From positions 62,001 to 126,000 of the forward strand of contig NZ_BAABLF010000008.1 of the NCBI RefSeq assembly GCF_039544205.1: a stretch of DNA of 64,000 bases, written 5' to 3'. Made by a program: the position numbers and the translations under genes. Under the pieces are notes generated by a model. The model was not told the origin of the DNA. It worked only from the letters and a program-made list of their open reading frames with translations, and ran no database searches. This DNA is from Ferrimonas gelatinilytica. Lineage in GTDB: Bacteria; Pseudomonadota; Gammaproteobacteria; Enterobacterales; Shewanellaceae. Shown one piece after another: positions 44,254 to 53,833 of the stretch (position 1 is the first letter of the stretch; every line of letters starts with the position of its first letter).

Positions 44254-44525
44254 TGCCATGATCCGGCCGAGAGTCGGATCACCCACCGGGCTAACGCGTA
44301 GGGTGCCAACAGAAAACTATCACCATCAATACGCGGCATTGGGGCGGCACAACAAGCCTCTTGCTGCGTGACCGGCCGGCAGGGATACCGCAACCAAGTC
44401 AACATCGGGCTCAAAGCCTGGACCGAGCAGGCTAACCGGCCCATTGACCCCGCGCGTCGCCATAGACTTGTGGCGTTGGACTGATAAAATAGTTGGCTGA
44501 ATTTTCCCTAGGTGAATGACTGCAA

Positions 44526-46241
44526 ATGCGTACCAGCCAAACCCTCATCTCCACCCTCAAGGAGACCCCCTCCGACGCCGAGATCGTCAGCCATCAGCTG
44601 ATGCTGCGCGCCGGTATGATCCGCAAACTGGCCGCTGGCCTCTACTCCTGGTTGCCCAGCGGACTGCGTGTACTGCGGAAGGTGGAAACCATTGTCCGCG
44701 AAGAGATGAACCGTGCCGGCGCCGTCGAGACCCTGATGCCGGTGGTGCAGCCAGCGGATCTTTGGCAGGAAACCGGTCGCTGGGATGACATGGGTGCTGA
44801 GATGCTGCGGCTCAAAGATCGCCATCAGCGTGACTTCGTGCTGGGCCCGACCCACGAAGAGGTGATCACCGACATCGTGCGCAACGAGATCAAATCCTAC
44901 AAACAGCTGCCCATCAACCTGTATCAGATCCAGACCAAGTTTCGGGATGAGCGTCGCCCCCGCTTTGGCGTCATGCGCGCCCGCGAATTCACCATGAAGG
45001 ACGCCTACTCCTTCCACCTGGACCAGGCCACCATGGACGTCACTTACCAGTCCATGTACGCCGCCTACTGTCGAATCATCGAGCGCATGGGGCTGGCTTA
45101 CCGCCCGGTACTGGCGGACACCGGCGCCATTGGGGGCAGCCACTCCCACGAGTTCCAGGTCCTGGCACAAAGCGGTGAGGATGCCATCGCCTACAGCACC
45201 GAAAGTGACTACGCTGCCAATATCGAGAAAGCGGAAGCGCTGGCCCTGGGCGAGCGCGGCGAGCCCGCCATGGCGATGACCCTGGTGGACACGCCAAATG
45301 CCAAAACCATCGACGAGCTGGTGAGCCAGCACGGCATTGCCATCGAGAAAACCGTCAAGACCTTGATCGTCAAAGCCAGCGACGAAGTGGAGAGCGAGTT
45401 GGTAGCCCTGATGGTTCGTGGCGACCACGAGCTGAACGAAGTCAAAGCGGAGCACCTGCCCCAGGTGGCCAAGCCGCTGGAGTTCGCCACCGAAGAAGCC
45501 ATCCGCAGTGCCATTGGTGCCGGTCCGGGTTCATTGGGCCCGGTGGGCCTTGAGCTGCCGCTGATCATTGATCGCTCCGTCGCTACCCTGAACGACTTCG
45601 GCGCTGGTGCCAATGTCGACGGTCAACACCACTTTGGCATCAACTGGGATCGCGATGTGCCGCTGCCGACGGTTGCAGACCTGCGGAACGTGGTCGCCGG
45701 CGACGCCAGCCCCTGTGGCAAAGGTACCCTGGAGATCGCCCGTGGCATCGAAGTGGGCCACATCTTCCAGCTGGGTACCAAGTACTCCGAGTCCATGAAC
45801 GCCACCGTACTCAACGAGCAGGGCAAGGCCACGCCGTTGATCATGGGCTGTTACGGTATCGGGGTTTCCCGCCTGGTGGCCGCTGCCATCGAGCAGAACC
45901 ATGACGATCGCGGCATCATCTGGCCGGACGCCATTGCGCCCTACCAGGTCTCCATCATCCCGATGAACATGCACAAGTCCCACCGTGTGGCCGAACTGGC
46001 GGAGACACTCTACGCCGAGCTCAGCGCCGCGGGCATCGAAGTGCTCTTCGATGATCGCAAGGAGCGCCCCGGGGTGATGTTTGCGGATCACGAGCTGATC
46101 GGCATTCCCCACAACATCGTCATCGGCGAACGTGGCATCGATGCGGGCAACATCGAGTACAAGTCCCGCCGCAGCGGCGAGAAATCCGATGTCGCCATTG
46201 AGCAGGTGGTCAGCTTCATCCAGCAGCAGCTGGCACTGTAA
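44526..46241 (+). CDS. proS: Prolyl-tRNA synthetase
   Basis: The 571-aa class II synthetase is of the bacterial type. Motif 1 and 2 regions are visible (MLRAGMIRKLAAGLYSWLP and FRDERRPRFGVMRAREFTMKD). An inserted YbaK-like editing domain (about 225–380) removes mischarged alanine, and motif 3 (GCYGIGVSRL) and an anticodon domain follow. It completes the conserved rcsF–trmO–proS group, with an acetyltransferase inserted before it. Confidence 0.96.
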   Translation: MRTSQTLISTLKETPSDAEIVSHQLMLRAGMIRKLAAGLYSWLPSGLRVLRKVETIVREEMNRAGAVETLMPVVQPADLWQETGRWDDMGAEMLRLKDRHQRDFVLGPTHEEVITDIVRNEIKSYKQLPINLYQIQTKFRDERRPRFGVMRAREFTMKDAYSFHLDQATMDVTYQSMYAAYCRIIERMGLAYRPVLADTGAIGGSHSHEFQVLAQSGEDAIAYSTESDYAANIEKAEALALGERGEPAMAMTLVDTPNAKTIDELVSQHGIAIEKTVKTLIVKASDEVESELVALMVRGDHELNEVKAEHLPQVAKPLEFATEEAIRSAIGAGPGSLGPVGLELPLIIDRSVATLNDFGAGANVDGQHHFGINWDRDVPLPTVADLRNVVAGDASPCGKGTLEIARGIEVGHIFQLGTKYSESMNATVLNEQGKATPLIMGCYGIGVSRLVAAAIEQNHDDRGIIWPDAIAPYQVSIIPMNMHKSHRVAELAETLYAELSAAGIEVLFDDRKERPGVMFADHELIGIPHNIVIGERGIDAGNIEYKSRRSGEKSDVAIEQVVSFIQQQLAL

Positions 46242-46266
46242 GCTTCCCCTCCTCAAGGTTCCGCAG

Positions 46267-46296
46267 AGCCAGCCGGTTTCGGCTGGCTTTTTTATT
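46267..46296 (+). terminator. Intrinsic terminator of proS
   Basis: AGCCAGCC (46267–46274) pairs with GGCTGGCT (46281–46288), followed by a run of Ts. Confidence 0.9.
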
Positions 46297-46671
46297 GCTT
46301 CATTTCCACCAAACGTCGCAAAGAGCACATCAAAATCACATGCATTCAAACAGTCTTATCAGCGAAAATTTATCGCAAAGTATTAAAAATCAAGAGCGAA
46401 AGATGTAGGAAACTTTACAGTCGAAATAAATTAATTCGAATACGAATGATTGATTGCAGCCATCTACCGAGGTAAGTTTTCCCCAAGATCGTTGTCTGTG
46501 AGGCGGGATGCCTCTTAAGCACAGCGCACCGAGGCTCGTCGCCTGGATGATGCCGGCGTTCGATCCAAGGTTTGGCTTTGTGAGTGGGAAAAACCCCCTA
46601 ACTTAGAAGCATTCACCTAGAGTCAGTCGATGCGGTCCGCGCCTGGCCGCCCATAGGAGAAGGAGAACAAT
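46297..46671. other. AT-rich upstream region of the amidoligase operon
   Basis: The stretch 46300–46460 is markedly AT-richer than the surroundings. No gene is supported. The operon promoter should lie here, but no clear −35/−10 pair was chosen. AGGAGAAGGAG lies just before the amidoligase ATG. Confidence 0.4.
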
Positions 46672-47682
46672 ATGGTGGAGTTTCTGATGCCGCCTGTCCT
46701 GAAGGACAGTGACGGCAATGAGCGCCGGGTTGGTGTTGAACTGGAGTTTGGAGATGCGCCGATCAAGGAGACCGCGAGCGCGTTGCAGTCGAGACTTGGG
46801 GGGGATCTCCGTTTCGAAAACCCCTACGTGGCCCATCTGGAGAATACGCCCCTTGGCGACCTGCGAATCGAGCGGGATGCCGAGCTGCTCAACACGGTGC
46901 CCTATCGGGAGTGGTTAAAGTCCCTGGATATCGATTTCGATGCCGGCACCCTGGCCGCGGAGCTGGAACAGGGCGTCGATGCCCTCAGCAGTCGACTGGT
47001 CCCCGCCGAAGTGGTGACCGAACCGCTGCCCATGAGTGAGCTAAAAATTTTGCACCCCCTGATTGAGGCCCTGACACAGCTCGGCGCCAGCGGCACCGAC
47101 GCTTCCTGGCTCAACGCCTACGGCTTGCACTTCAACCCCTCGGTACCCGATTGCGAGGCCGACACCCTAACTGCCTACACCCAGGCTTTCGCCCTGCTCT
47201 ATCCTCGCTTCATCGACGCCGGTGAGATCGACAAGACCCGGCGCTGGCTCACCTCCTATATCAACCCCTTTCCGAACACCTACCTGGCGCGGATCTTGAC
47301 CCCGGACTACCAACCGGATCAAACCGGATTTATTGATGATTACCTGAAGGACAATGCGGACCGCAACCGGGCACTGGACCTGCTTCCCCTGCTTAAGAAT
47401 ATCGATGCGGATAGGGTTGAGTCAGCACTGCCCGAGGCACAACGCAGCCTGGTTAAAGCCCGACCCGCGTTCCACTACCGCCTGTCAGATTGCCGAATCG
47501 GTGATCCCAACTGGCAGATAGAAAAGGAGTGGCGACGTTGGTGGCAGGTCGAGCAACTGGCCCACGATGACTCGATGCGCCAGGAGCTTTTGAGCGCCTG
47601 GAGCAAAGCACAGGATGATGCCGCCTACCTGGCACAGCTGGACACAGCCATGGCACAAGCGGACTGGAACCAGGGAGGTTAA
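46672..47682 (+). CDS. Amidoligase-family enzyme (COOH–NH2 ligase fold)
   Basis: The 336-aa protein has the features of the putative amidoligase family (Amidoligase_2), glutamine-synthetase-like ATP-dependent COOH–NH2 ligases: RRVGVELEFG near the N terminus (Glu23 and Glu25 as likely metal ligands), LRIERDAEL, YGLHFNPSV, and TSYINPFPNTYLARIL. It would form an amide bond between an amino acid and another molecule. The stop is one base from the next start, a class-I amidotransferase, the pairing described for this family by comparative genomics. The substrate is unknown. Confidence 0.75.
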   Translation: MVEFLMPPVLKDSDGNERRVGVELEFGDAPIKETASALQSRLGGDLRFENPYVAHLENTPLGDLRIERDAELLNTVPYREWLKSLDIDFDAGTLAAELEQGVDALSSRLVPAEVVTEPLPMSELKILHPLIEALTQLGASGTDASWLNAYGLHFNPSVPDCEADTLTAYTQAFALLYPRFIDAGEIDKTRRWLTSYINPFPNTYLARILTPDYQPDQTGFIDDYLKDNADRNRALDLLPLLKNIDADRVESALPEAQRSLVKARPAFHYRLSDCRIGDPNWQIEKEWRRWWQVEQLAHDDSMRQELLSAWSKAQDDAAYLAQLDTAMAQADWNQGG

Positions 47683-47683
47683 T

Positions 47684-48472
47684 ATGGGCCGTCGTGTACG
47701 CATCGGAGTGACCGGGCCCACCCAGGGAGGCGACCTGGCCTGGCTAATGACCCGACTGGCACTGTGGCGTGCCGGCGCCGAGGCGGTGCGGCTGCGCAGT
47801 GGCCGCCCCATCGACTGGCAAAACCTGGATGGCCTAGTGCTGGGTGGTGGCAGCGATCTTGCCCCGGACCTCTACAATGAAGGCAACGGCGATCAGGACG
47901 AGGAGACCAAGCTTCCAACCACGGGGCGAGGTTGGCGCGACCTCACCGTGGCCCTGCTACTCTGGCTACTGCGCCGACTGTTCAGTCTCAATGTCCGTCA
48001 GCCTAAAGCCGATGCAGAGCGGGACCGCATGGAGCAGGTACTGTGCCGCTTCGCCCTGCATCGTGGCCTGCCGATTCTCGGGATCTGCCGAGGAGCGCAG
48101 CTGCTGAACGTGGTCAACGGCGGTAGCCTGCACCAGAATGCTGACGCGTTTTACACCGAGAGCCCCAAACTTCGCACCGTGCTGCCAAAGCGGCCGGTTC
48201 GCTTGGCCCAGGATAGCCGCCTGGCGGCCCTGCTGGGACAACAGCGATGCCGGGTGAACGCCCTGCATGACCAGGCGGTGGATCGGCCAGGACGGCAGAT
48301 CGCGATCACCGCCTGGGACAAAAATCGCCTGGTACAGGCGATCGAACACACCGAACGTCCCTTCGTGATCGGCGTTCAATGGCATCCTGAGTACCTGCCC
48401 CAGGTCAAGCGCCAACAGCGACTCTTTCGGGCCCTGGTGGCCCAAGCAAAGCAACGGAGCCAGCCATCTTGA
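47684..48472 (+). CDS. Class-I glutamine amidotransferase, PuuD-like (peptidase C26)
   Basis: The 262-aa protein has the gamma-glutamyl hydrolase/amidotransferase triad: nucleophile Cys135 in GICRGAQLLN, and His234/Glu236 in GVQWHPE. LGGGSDLAP near residue 53 matches the PuuD oxyanion region. A stretch of about 40 residues (LLLWLLRRLFSLNVRQPK) is an unusual basic-hydrophobic insert before the catalytic Cys. With the amidoligase it could make and cut gamma-glutamyl-type amides. Its TGA overlaps the next gene's TTG. Confidence 0.82.
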   Translation: MGRRVRIGVTGPTQGGDLAWLMTRLALWRAGAEAVRLRSGRPIDWQNLDGLVLGGGSDLAPDLYNEGNGDQDEETKLPTTGRGWRDLTVALLLWLLRRLFSLNVRQPKADAERDRMEQVLCRFALHRGLPILGICRGAQLLNVVNGGSLHQNADAFYTESPKLRTVLPKRPVRLAQDSRLAALLGQQRCRVNALHDQAVDRPGRQIAITAWDKNRLVQAIEHTERPFVIGVQWHPEYLPQVKRQQRLFRALVAQAKQRSQPS

Positions 48473-48882
48473 GCCTCTTTGGTACCACCCCGAGCGACCT
48501 GGATCTGGAAGATCTGCTGCAGCTGATCATCGGCGCCTTTGCCCTGGCCGTGCCGGTCTCCTTTTCCGAGGAGGCCTGGCACCTGGGGGAGACCCTTCCC
48601 ACCCTCAACTTGCTGCTGGTGGTGCTGCTCTCCCTGGGGTTTCTCTCCATCTACGCCGCACAGAGCCTGTTCCAGGGCCGTATCCGCGATCGCCTTCCCC
48701 GCTACCTGCTGCGACTGATTCTGGCCTACGGTATCACCCTGGTGGTGGTCTCCCTGGTGCTGTTGGCGCTGGACAAATGGCCGCTGCTGACTGAACCGGC
48801 GGATGCCCTCCGGCGTACCCTGGTGGTATCCCTACCCGCCTCAATGGGGGCGATCGTCGTCGACGCCCTGGATAAAGAGTAA
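48469..48882 (+). CDS. DUF2391-like integral membrane protein
   Basis: The 137-aa protein has four TM helices (about 15–32, 47–65, 83–103, 117–133). It resembles the putative integral membrane family DUF2391/TIGR02587. The TTG start is chosen because TTGA overlaps the stop of the amidotransferase gene, so translation is coupled. As third gene of the amidoligase operon it may anchor or transport the product; this is inference. Confidence 0.65.
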   Translation: MSLFGTTPSDLDLEDLLQLIIGAFALAVPVSFSEEAWHLGETLPTLNLLLVVLLSLGFLSIYAAQSLFQGRIRDRLPRYLLRLILAYGITLVVVSLVLLALDKWPLLTEPADALRRTLVVSLPASMGAIVVDALDKE

Positions 48883-48951
48883 CCAAGAGAGGCAGGAACC
48901 ATTCTGAGGGTTTACCCTCAAGCATACCCACCGACAAATAGGAGTGAAATC

Positions 48952-49239
48952 ATGGCGAACGAAGGTTACCACGAGCCTATCAATGAACTGAGTGACGAGA
49001 CCCGTGACATGCACCGCGCCATCACCTCCCTGATGGAGGAGCTGGAAGCCGTGGATTGGTACAACCAACGGGTGGATGCCTGCCAGGATGAAAGCCTGAA
49101 AAAGATCCTCGCTCACAACCGGGACGAGGAGAAGGAGCACGCTGCCATGGTACTGGAGTGGATCCGCCGCCGGGATCCCTTCTTTGATAAACAGCTCAAG
49201 CGATTTTTGTTCACCGAGGATCCCATCACCCACGATTGA
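48952..49239 (+). CDS. Encapsulated-ferritin-like protein (EncFtn), no encapsulin adjacent
   Basis: The 95-aa protein closely follows the Rhodospirillum rubrum EncFtn core: HRAITSLMEELEAVDWYNQR and HNRDEEKEHAAM. Likely ferroxidase residues are Glu30, Glu60 and His63. EncFtn oxidises Fe2+ and normally sits inside an encapsulin shell, guided by a C-terminal targeting peptide. Here the protein ends at ITHD, so the targeting peptide is missing, and no encapsulin gene is in the window. AGGAG lies 8 bases before the ATG. It follows the amidoligase operon by 69 bp. Confidence 0.92.
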   Translation: MANEGYHEPINELSDETRDMHRAITSLMEELEAVDWYNQRVDACQDESLKKILAHNRDEEKEHAAMVLEWIRRRDPFFDKQLKRFLFTEDPITHD

Positions 49240-49316
49240 ACCGGGTGCCCGCTTGTAGTCACAAGTTGCTCTTTTTAGGTCATAATTGAGGTTAACTCGG
49301 CGGGAAACGGAGCACC

Positions 49317-50438
49317 ATGACCTCCCAGCACCTTAATGGCTACGGCCTTCAACTCAGCGGCGGCGGCGCTCGAGCCGCCTACCAAATTGGGGTACTCAAG
49401 GCCGTGGCCGAGCTCTACCCCAGAAACCACGGACTCCCCTTTCCCATCCTCTGCGGTACCTCCGCCGGCGCCATCAATGCAGTAACCCTGGCCTGCTACG
49501 CCAGTTGCTTCCATCTCGGGGTTCGTAAGCTGGAGTACATCTGGCGCCACTTTCAGACTCACCAGGTCTACCGGGCCGATCCCGTCGGGGTCAGTCGCCA
49601 GCTGCTGCGGCTGCTGCATCGCGGCGATGGCAAGCCGCCGAGCCTCTTTGACAGCGCACCTTTGCGAGATCTGATCCACCAGGTACTGCCGCTGGAACGG
49701 CTGGAGCGCCATATTGAGCAGGGCTACCTGAGGGCCGTGACCCTCTCCGCCACCCGCTACTACCACCCCTGCTCCGTCAGCTTCTACCAGGGCCATCCGG
49801 AGATCGTACCTTGGCGACGCTCACGCCGTTTCGGTCAGCCCACCACAATAACCGCTGAACACCTAATGGCCTCCGCCGCCATCCCCTTCGTATTCCCCTC
49901 CATCCAACTGGATAACGACCACTACGGCGATGGCTCCGTGCTGCAGATGTCCCCCCTCAGTCCCCCCATTCACTTGGGCGCGGAACGGATCCTGGTGGTG
50001 AACCTGGACAGTCCGCACCGTGCCCTGCCGCTGACCCAACGGCGCCGGGCACCGGACAGCAGTGACATCGCCGGTCACCTGCTGGACACCATCTTCTCCG
50101 ACACGCTCAACTCGGATCTGGAGCGCCTGGAGCGGATCAACCGCAGCCTCTCGCTGATCCCCCCCAAACAACGTCCCAGCCAGCCCCTGAAGGTGATCGA
50201 AACCCTGGTATTGAAGCCCTCGGAAGATATCGATGCCATCGCGCGTCAGCACTACCGCAAGCTGCCCTGGGCGGTTCGCTGGATGCTCAAGGGGATTGGG
50301 GTGGATGGTGATAGCGAATCGAGCCTGCTCAGCTACATGATGTTTGAGGCCCCCTACTGCAGCACCCTCATCGAGCTGGGTTACCACGATGCCCTGGCCC
50401 GGCAGGGGGAGCTGAAACACTTCTTCCGGCTGAACTAA
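49317..50438 (+). CDS. Patatin-like phospholipase
   Basis: The 373-aa protein has the Ser–Asp dyad of patatins: oxyanion loop GGGARAAYQIG (15–25), nucleophile elbow GTSAG (Ser49), and Asp205 in YGDGS. It should cleave fatty acids from phospholipids at or near the inner membrane. A C-terminal third (about 230–373) is helical and not typical of the core domain. It is co-directional with EncFtn, 77 bp apart. Confidence 0.88.
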   Translation: MTSQHLNGYGLQLSGGGARAAYQIGVLKAVAELYPRNHGLPFPILCGTSAGAINAVTLACYASCFHLGVRKLEYIWRHFQTHQVYRADPVGVSRQLLRLLHRGDGKPPSLFDSAPLRDLIHQVLPLERLERHIEQGYLRAVTLSATRYYHPCSVSFYQGHPEIVPWRRSRRFGQPTTITAEHLMASAAIPFVFPSIQLDNDHYGDGSVLQMSPLSPPIHLGAERILVVNLDSPHRALPLTQRRRAPDSSDIAGHLLDTIFSDTLNSDLERLERINRSLSLIPPKQRPSQPLKVIETLVLKPSEDIDAIARQHYRKLPWAVRWMLKGIGVDGDSESSLLSYMMFEAPYCSTLIELGYHDALARQGELKHFFRLN

Positions 50439-50445
50439 GCCGAAA

Positions 50446-52386
50446 TCAGTAGCCGTCCAGCAGCCGCCGTTCCGCCTTCTCCATCTTGGCCGGTGGGCCC
50501 TGCAGCAGCAGACTGTCGCCGACCATCATGCAGAGGGTCCCATCCGGATTGAGGCGCACACCGTCTCGCCGCACCGCCTCTACGGTAACCGGTGCAAGCT
50601 TGTCTCCCACATCAGCCAGGGTATGGCCCACCGCCCAGGCATCCCGGGTTAACACCACCGCGTGGAGCTGCTCCGGGGCCAGATCCTGGCCGCTGAAGAA
50701 GCCGTGCAGGGTTCGGTAGTGACGACGCCGCTCCTGCTCCAGACGTTTGAGGATCGAGGGAAGGGGGACATCCAGACGATACAGGACCTGGGAAACCAGC
50801 ATCAGGCTGCCCTCCAGCGACTCGGGGATCACCTGGTCTGCACCGGCACTGCGCAGCGCCTCCAGGGTAGTATCATCCCGGGTCCGAACCAGCACCGGCA
50901 GGTCCGGTTTCATCTGCCGGATGCAGTCGAGCTGGTTGAAGATGGTGCGGCGGTTGTCGTAGGTCACCACCACCATTTTGGCCCTGCCCAACCCCGCATC
51001 GGTTAAAATTTCGCTGCGCCTGGCATCACCGTAGATCACCGGCTCGCCACCGCCCCGCGCTTCCCGAACCCGCACCGGATCCAGGTCCACCGCCAGGTAG
51101 GGTATCCCCTCGCGGCGCAGGAAGCGGGCCAGCGTCTGCCCCACCCGACCATAGCCCAGCAGCAGCACATGTCCGGTCATCGCCGCCGGCGCCCCCGGTG
51201 GGTCCGACAGCAGGCGATCCCCGCCTCCAAGTATCCACTTGGCCAGGCCGATGCAGTGATTGATCAGGGTCGGAGCCAGGGCCATGGAGAGCACACCAGT
51301 CACCACCAGCAGATTGGCCAGGGCGGAATCGATCACCTGCCAGCCCAGTGCCAGGCCAATGAGGATAAAGCTGAACTCACCCATCTGCGCCAGGCAGACC
51401 CCGGTTGCCAGCGCATCCTTGCTCTTCTCCCCGGAGAGCATCGCCACCAGGGTCACCAGCAGCGCCTTGACCACCATGATGCAGGGAAGCATCACCAGCA
51501 ACAGCGGCCAGTGTGCCACCACCAGGGAAAGATCCAGCAACATCCCCACAGAGACGAAGAACACCCCCATCAGGAGATCGCGAAAGGGGCGGATATCCGC
51601 TTCCAGCTGCTGCCGGTACTGACTCTCGCCCAGCAGCATCCCCGCCAGAAACGCTCCCAGGGCCATGGAGAGGCCGAGGGCCAGGGTGACATAACCGGTG
51701 GCCAGCGCCACCACCAATGTGGTCAGGACGAAGAGTTCATGGGAGCGGGTGCGGGCCACCTCATCGAAGATCTTTGGCAGCAGGAAGCCACCGGCCCAGA
51801 GCAGAGCGGTAAAGACGGCACCGGCCTTGAGCAGCGCCAATCCCACGTCGGCCATCAGCGCGGTGCCGGTCAGGTCCGAGCCCAGCATGGGGATGACGAT
51901 CAGCAGCGGGATCACCGCCAGATCCTGAAACAGCAGCACGGAGACCGACAGCTCACCATGGCGCCGGTTGAGCCAGCCGAGCTCATCCAACTGGCGCAGC
52001 ACAATGGCGGTGGAGGAGAGTGCGATGGCAGCCCCCACCACCACGGCGGTTCGCCATTCAATCCCCAGCGCCAGGGCAATCAGAGCCGCCAGCACGCCGG
52101 TGAGCCCCACCTGGGCCGAACCTAGGCCAAACACCCGGCTGCGCATCGCCCAGAGTCGCGGCAGGGAAAACTCCAGACCAAGGGAAAACATCAGGAACAC
52201 GATGCCAAGCTCAGCCACTAGGTGGATCTGCTCGGTGCCGAGCCAGGCCAGGCCCTCCGGACCGGCGGCCAGCCCCAGCCCCAACCAGGCCAGAATCGGC
52301 GGCAATCCGAGGCGGCGCGTCAACCACAGCGCCAGGATCGCCATCAATGCCAAGACCAACCCTAACCCCAGTGCGCTATCGAGCAT
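50446..52386 (-). CDS. Kef-type monovalent cation:proton antiporter
   Basis: The 646-aa protein has about 12–13 TM helices (1–385), an RCK/TrkA-N domain with the nucleotide-binding GYGRVGQTLARFL (about 408–420) and acidic YGDARRSEIL, and a TrkA-C domain at the end. It resembles KefB/KefC and the E. coli YbaL group, which exchange K+ or Na+ for H+ under control of NAD(H) or glutathione adducts. AGGAG at the correct distance sets the start at 52386. Confidence 0.88.
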   Translation of the reverse strand: MLDSALGLGLVLALMAILALWLTRRLGLPPILAWLGLGLAAGPEGLAWLGTEQIHLVAELGIVFLMFSLGLEFSLPRLWAMRSRVFGLGSAQVGLTGVLAALIALALGIEWRTAVVVGAAIALSSTAIVLRQLDELGWLNRRHGELSVSVLLFQDLAVIPLLIVIPMLGSDLTGTALMADVGLALLKAGAVFTALLWAGGFLLPKIFDEVARTRSHELFVLTTLVVALATGYVTLALGLSMALGAFLAGMLLGESQYRQQLEADIRPFRDLLMGVFFVSVGMLLDLSLVVAHWPLLLVMLPCIMVVKALLVTLVAMLSGEKSKDALATGVCLAQMGEFSFILIGLALGWQVIDSALANLLVVTGVLSMALAPTLINHCIGLAKWILGGGDRLLSDPPGAPAAMTGHVLLLGYGRVGQTLARFLRREGIPYLAVDLDPVRVREARGGGEPVIYGDARRSEILTDAGLGRAKMVVVTYDNRRTIFNQLDCIRQMKPDLPVLVRTRDDTTLEALRSAGADQVIPESLEGSLMLVSQVLYRLDVPLPSILKRLEQERRRHYRTLHGFFSGQDLAPEQLHAVVLTRDAWAVGHTLADVGDKLAPVTVEAVRRDGVRLNPDGTLCMMVGDSLLLQGPPAKMEKAERRLLDGY

Positions 52387-52414
52387 CCTCTCTCCTTTTC
52401 GGCATCCCTTGCCG

Positions 52415-53824
52415 TTACTCCACCCGAACCGGTACCCAGCCCACGCCACTCTCAGCCAGGGCACTCTGTTCCAACCACAGCCCCAGCGCCGCCACCACTT
52501 CATCATCGTAACAGAGCATCGCGATCCCGTCCCGCTGCCAAGGGGGGACACCATACTCCTGCCACAGTTTCTTCAGACTGCGGGAACCGCTTCGGCCCAG
52601 GGGGCGCAGCCGCGTACTACCGGAGAGACCGTAACGGACCGAGACCGCCTGCCCGGGCCTAGGCAGCATCAATCGCTCACCCTGATGACAACGCTGCCCA
52701 CACCACTGCTCTCCATTGGCCAGTGCCCACTCCGGCGCCGGTGAGCCAGGCTCGGACAACGCAGAAGCATCCAGCCAGTGCGCCAGCAGAGGTAAAGTCT
52801 CCCGCTTTGGCAGTACAGGCAGTGGTGCCCTGAGCAGGTAGATCCCATCCCGGTAGCGTCGAAGCTCGCCCCCCTCCCAGGCGATCTGCGGCTGGGCATC
52901 CTCCCTGGCCTCCCACAGCTGGGCCATCTGCGCCAGCTGAGCGCGGGTTGGCATCACCCCGCCCCGAGTGCCAAGCCAGTATCGCAACAGGTTGTTGCGG
53001 CGCTCCGCTGACAGCGATGCGATGGCGGAGACGCTGAGGCCGCCGCAGGGGCGGGCCACGGCATCGAGATCGCTGCGGGCCAATTCATCACACAGATGCT
53101 GCTGCTCGGCGCAGAGCTCAGCGCTGCGGGCCAGGTTGCGCCTGAAACCTGGCCAGCGCTGCTCCAGCTCCGGTAACACCCTGTGACGCAAAAAGTTGCG
53201 GTCGAACCGGGTGTCGGCGTTGCTGTCATCCTCGATGTGCGTCAGTCCGAGGGACTGGGCGGCCCGTTCGATGATGACCCGGGGGATCCCAAGCCAGGGG
53301 CGTAGCAAAGTGGCATCGCCAAGGGCGCGCCGGCGCGACATCGACGCCAATCCCTTGGGACCGCTGCCGCGCTTGAGTGCCAGTAGCAGGGTTTCCGCCT
53401 GATCATCCAAATGATGGCCGGTCAGCAGAATATCCTTTGGCCCAAGGTGGGATAAAAAAGCGGCATATCTGGCATCACGGGCCGCCGCCTCCACACTAAT
53501 CCGGGACTTGAGCGCCAATTGAACCCGCGACACCGTCAGGGGCAAGCCGAGTCGTTCGGCGCTGCGGCGGCAGTGCAACTCCCAGCCGTCCGCGTGCTCC
53601 GACAGACCGTGATGAACATGCAGCAGGGCGCAGGAGCGCTGCGGCTGGCGCTGCTGCCAGCGCGCCAGCAGAGTTGCCATCAACTGGGAGTCAACCCCAC
53701 CGGAGTAGGCTAACCAGACTCGGCCCCCGTGTTGCGCCGAACTCGCGTCCACACCCTCGCCTGCCAGCGCCGTTGCCAGAGCCGTTTCAAGTTGCGCCAC
53801 CGCTGCGTCCGATAAACCCACCAT
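52415..53824 (-). CDS. tilS: tRNA(Ile)-lysidine synthase
   Basis: TilS converts C34 of tRNA(Ile2) to lysidine with ATP. The 469-aa protein has the PP-loop AYSGGVDSQ (39–47), HVHHGL, GHHLDDQAETLLL and PLGRSGSRSLKKLWQE in the C-terminal tRNA domain. It is long for the family (E. coli 432). It lies in the accA neighbourhood as in E. coli. Confidence 0.95.
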   Translation of the reverse strand: MVGLSDAAVAQLETALATALAGEGVDASSAQHGGRVWLAYSGGVDSQLMATLLARWQQRQPQRSCALLHVHHGLSEHADGWELHCRRSAERLGLPLTVSRVQLALKSRISVEAAARDARYAAFLSHLGPKDILLTGHHLDDQAETLLLALKRGSGPKGLASMSRRRALGDATLLRPWLGIPRVIIERAAQSLGLTHIEDDSNADTRFDRNFLRHRVLPELEQRWPGFRRNLARSAELCAEQQHLCDELARSDLDAVARPCGGLSVSAIASLSAERRNNLLRYWLGTRGGVMPTRAQLAQMAQLWEAREDAQPQIAWEGGELRRYRDGIYLLRAPLPVLPKRETLPLLAHWLDASALSEPGSPAPEWALANGEQWCGQRCHQGERLMLPRPGQAVSVRYGLSGSTRLRPLGRSGSRSLKKLWQEYGVPPWQRDGIAMLCYDDEVVAALGLWLEQSALAESGVGWVPVRVE

Positions 53825-53833
53825 CTCGCTACC

